A DNA stretch of 7,434 nt, taken from the NCBI GenBank assembly GCA_021825955.1, contig JAKAEH010000037.1, positions 1 through 7,434 on the forward strand. The letters run 5' to 3'. Made by a program: the position numbers and the translations under genes. This stretch comes from a bacterium. Its GTDB lineage: Bacteria > Patescibacteria > Microgenomatia > Levybacterales > UBA12049. Shown piece by piece: positions 7,001 through 7,434 of this stretch. Under the pieces are notes generated by a model. That model was not told the DNA's origin. It worked only from the letters and a program-made list of their open reading frames with translations, and searched no databases. The stretch's first letter is position 1, and every line of letters starts with the position of its first letter.

Positions 7001-7434
7001 TTATTTTATTATTGATACGGTAATCAGATCAGGTAATTGGCCGTTGGAAGTACCACCATTATAAATTTGGTCGATAGAAATAGTTTCCCCGGGTACTAAG
7101 TTTGCTGCTTTAACCTGAGTTGAAGTTCTTCCTCTTACGTCAAATACCTGTAAGCTATTCCATTCATCCCGACTTAATGCAAAACCCCTTATATCTTTTC
7201 CTCTAGTACCATTAAGAGTTATAAAAGCACTATCACTTGCGGAAGGAGGATTAATAGCAGATAAAACTCCCGTTATTGTAACGGTAAATACAACTTTTTG
7301 ATTTGCATAGGCTGGCCAATTTACGCTTGAGGCTAAAAGTTTGGGATTAATCGCAAGTCCATTAGCGGTAGAAGGGGTTGGAGACGGGGTTTGCGAAACT
7401 ATCGCTTGGGAAGGAATTTGCTGGCCGGGTTTAT
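7001..7434 (-). CDS. C-terminal part of a linker-bearing, probably extracytoplasmic protein
   Basis: The N-terminus lies beyond the window. The frame is open from the edge to TAA at 7001-7003 (143 whole codons read by hand). Visible residues 1-23 are a Gln/Ser/Pro linker with TPSPTPS, like the linkers of the 43-1050 and 2176-3912 proteins. Residues about 26-143 are a Cys-free, beta-rich domain with WPAYANQKVVFTVTITGVL, SAFITLNGTRGKDIRGFAL, LQVFDVRGRTSTQV and PDLITVSIIK, likely an immunoglobulin- or jelly-roll-like sandwich. The family is unrecognised. By analogy with its neighbours it should have an N-terminal membrane anchor just outside the window. Confidence 0.75.
   Translation of the reverse strand, partial: KPGQQIPSQAIVSQTPSPTPSTANGLAINPKLLASSVNWPAYANQKVVFTVTITGVLSAINPPSASDSAFITLNGTRGKDIRGFALSRDEWNSLQVFDVRGRTSTQVKAANLVPGETISIDQIYNGGTSNGQLPDLITVSIIK

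Noticed and set aside
6831..7064. Plus-strand 77-residue open frame downstream of the ligase gene
   Set aside because: It overlaps two better-supported minus-strand frames, has no promoter or Shine-Dalgarno sequence, and has a compositionally odd poly-Phe stretch.

Overview
The window looks like a piece of an AT-rich genome from the Candidate Phyla Radiation (Patescibacteria), most likely a Microgenomates-type lineage. I infer this from Thr-Pro/Ser-Pro linkers following single N-terminal membrane anchors or signal peptides, a secreted protein ending in WQEVAP, a divergent O-antigen-ligase-like protein, and AT-rich intergenic repeats. No marker gene is present, so the lineage is an inference. 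The standard code fits: the ORFs are uninterrupted and no in-frame TGA is seen.

Layout from left to right. At 1-38 lies the probable start of a further minus-strand gene, preceded by the only perfect Shine-Dalgarno sequence seen. At 43-1050 (minus) is a membrane-anchored protein with a Cys-rich segment and a conserved C-terminal domain of unknown function. At 1209-2036 (minus) is a membrane-anchored von Willebrand factor A (vWA) protein with an intact metal site. At 2176-3912 (minus) is a secreted protein with a Cys-rich head, Thr-Pro linkers, an SdrD_B/Cna-B-like domain, a poly-Gly tract and a beta-rich tail. At 3954-4808 (minus) is a single-pass membrane protein with a possible lectin-like ectodomain. 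At 4980-6806 (plus) is a polytopic O-antigen-ligase/Wzy_C-like protein. At 6810-6998 (minus) is a small Cys-rich ORF. At 7001-7434 (minus) is the C-terminal part of another linker-bearing protein. No stretch longer than 300 bases lacks a gene, and I saw no tRNA, rRNA, CRISPR array or transposase.

Nearly every product is predicted to be exported or membrane-embedded, so this is a cell-surface locus: candidate adhesins or surface proteins beside an enzyme that would transfer or polymerise surface glycan. That the genes act together is inference from proximity.

Two signals stand out. First, five genes have a TANNNT -10 hexamer ending exactly 6 or 7 nt before the start codon and no Shine-Dalgarno sequence, which predicts leaderless mRNAs. 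Second, the ligase gene carries three 7-nt tandem arrays, one directly upstream of its -10 hexamer and two inside its coding region. Gain or loss of one unit in either coding array brings in an early stop codon, so this could be a phase-variable surface-glycan gene. Related AT-rich intergenic repeats (three copies) end in similar short tandem arrays.
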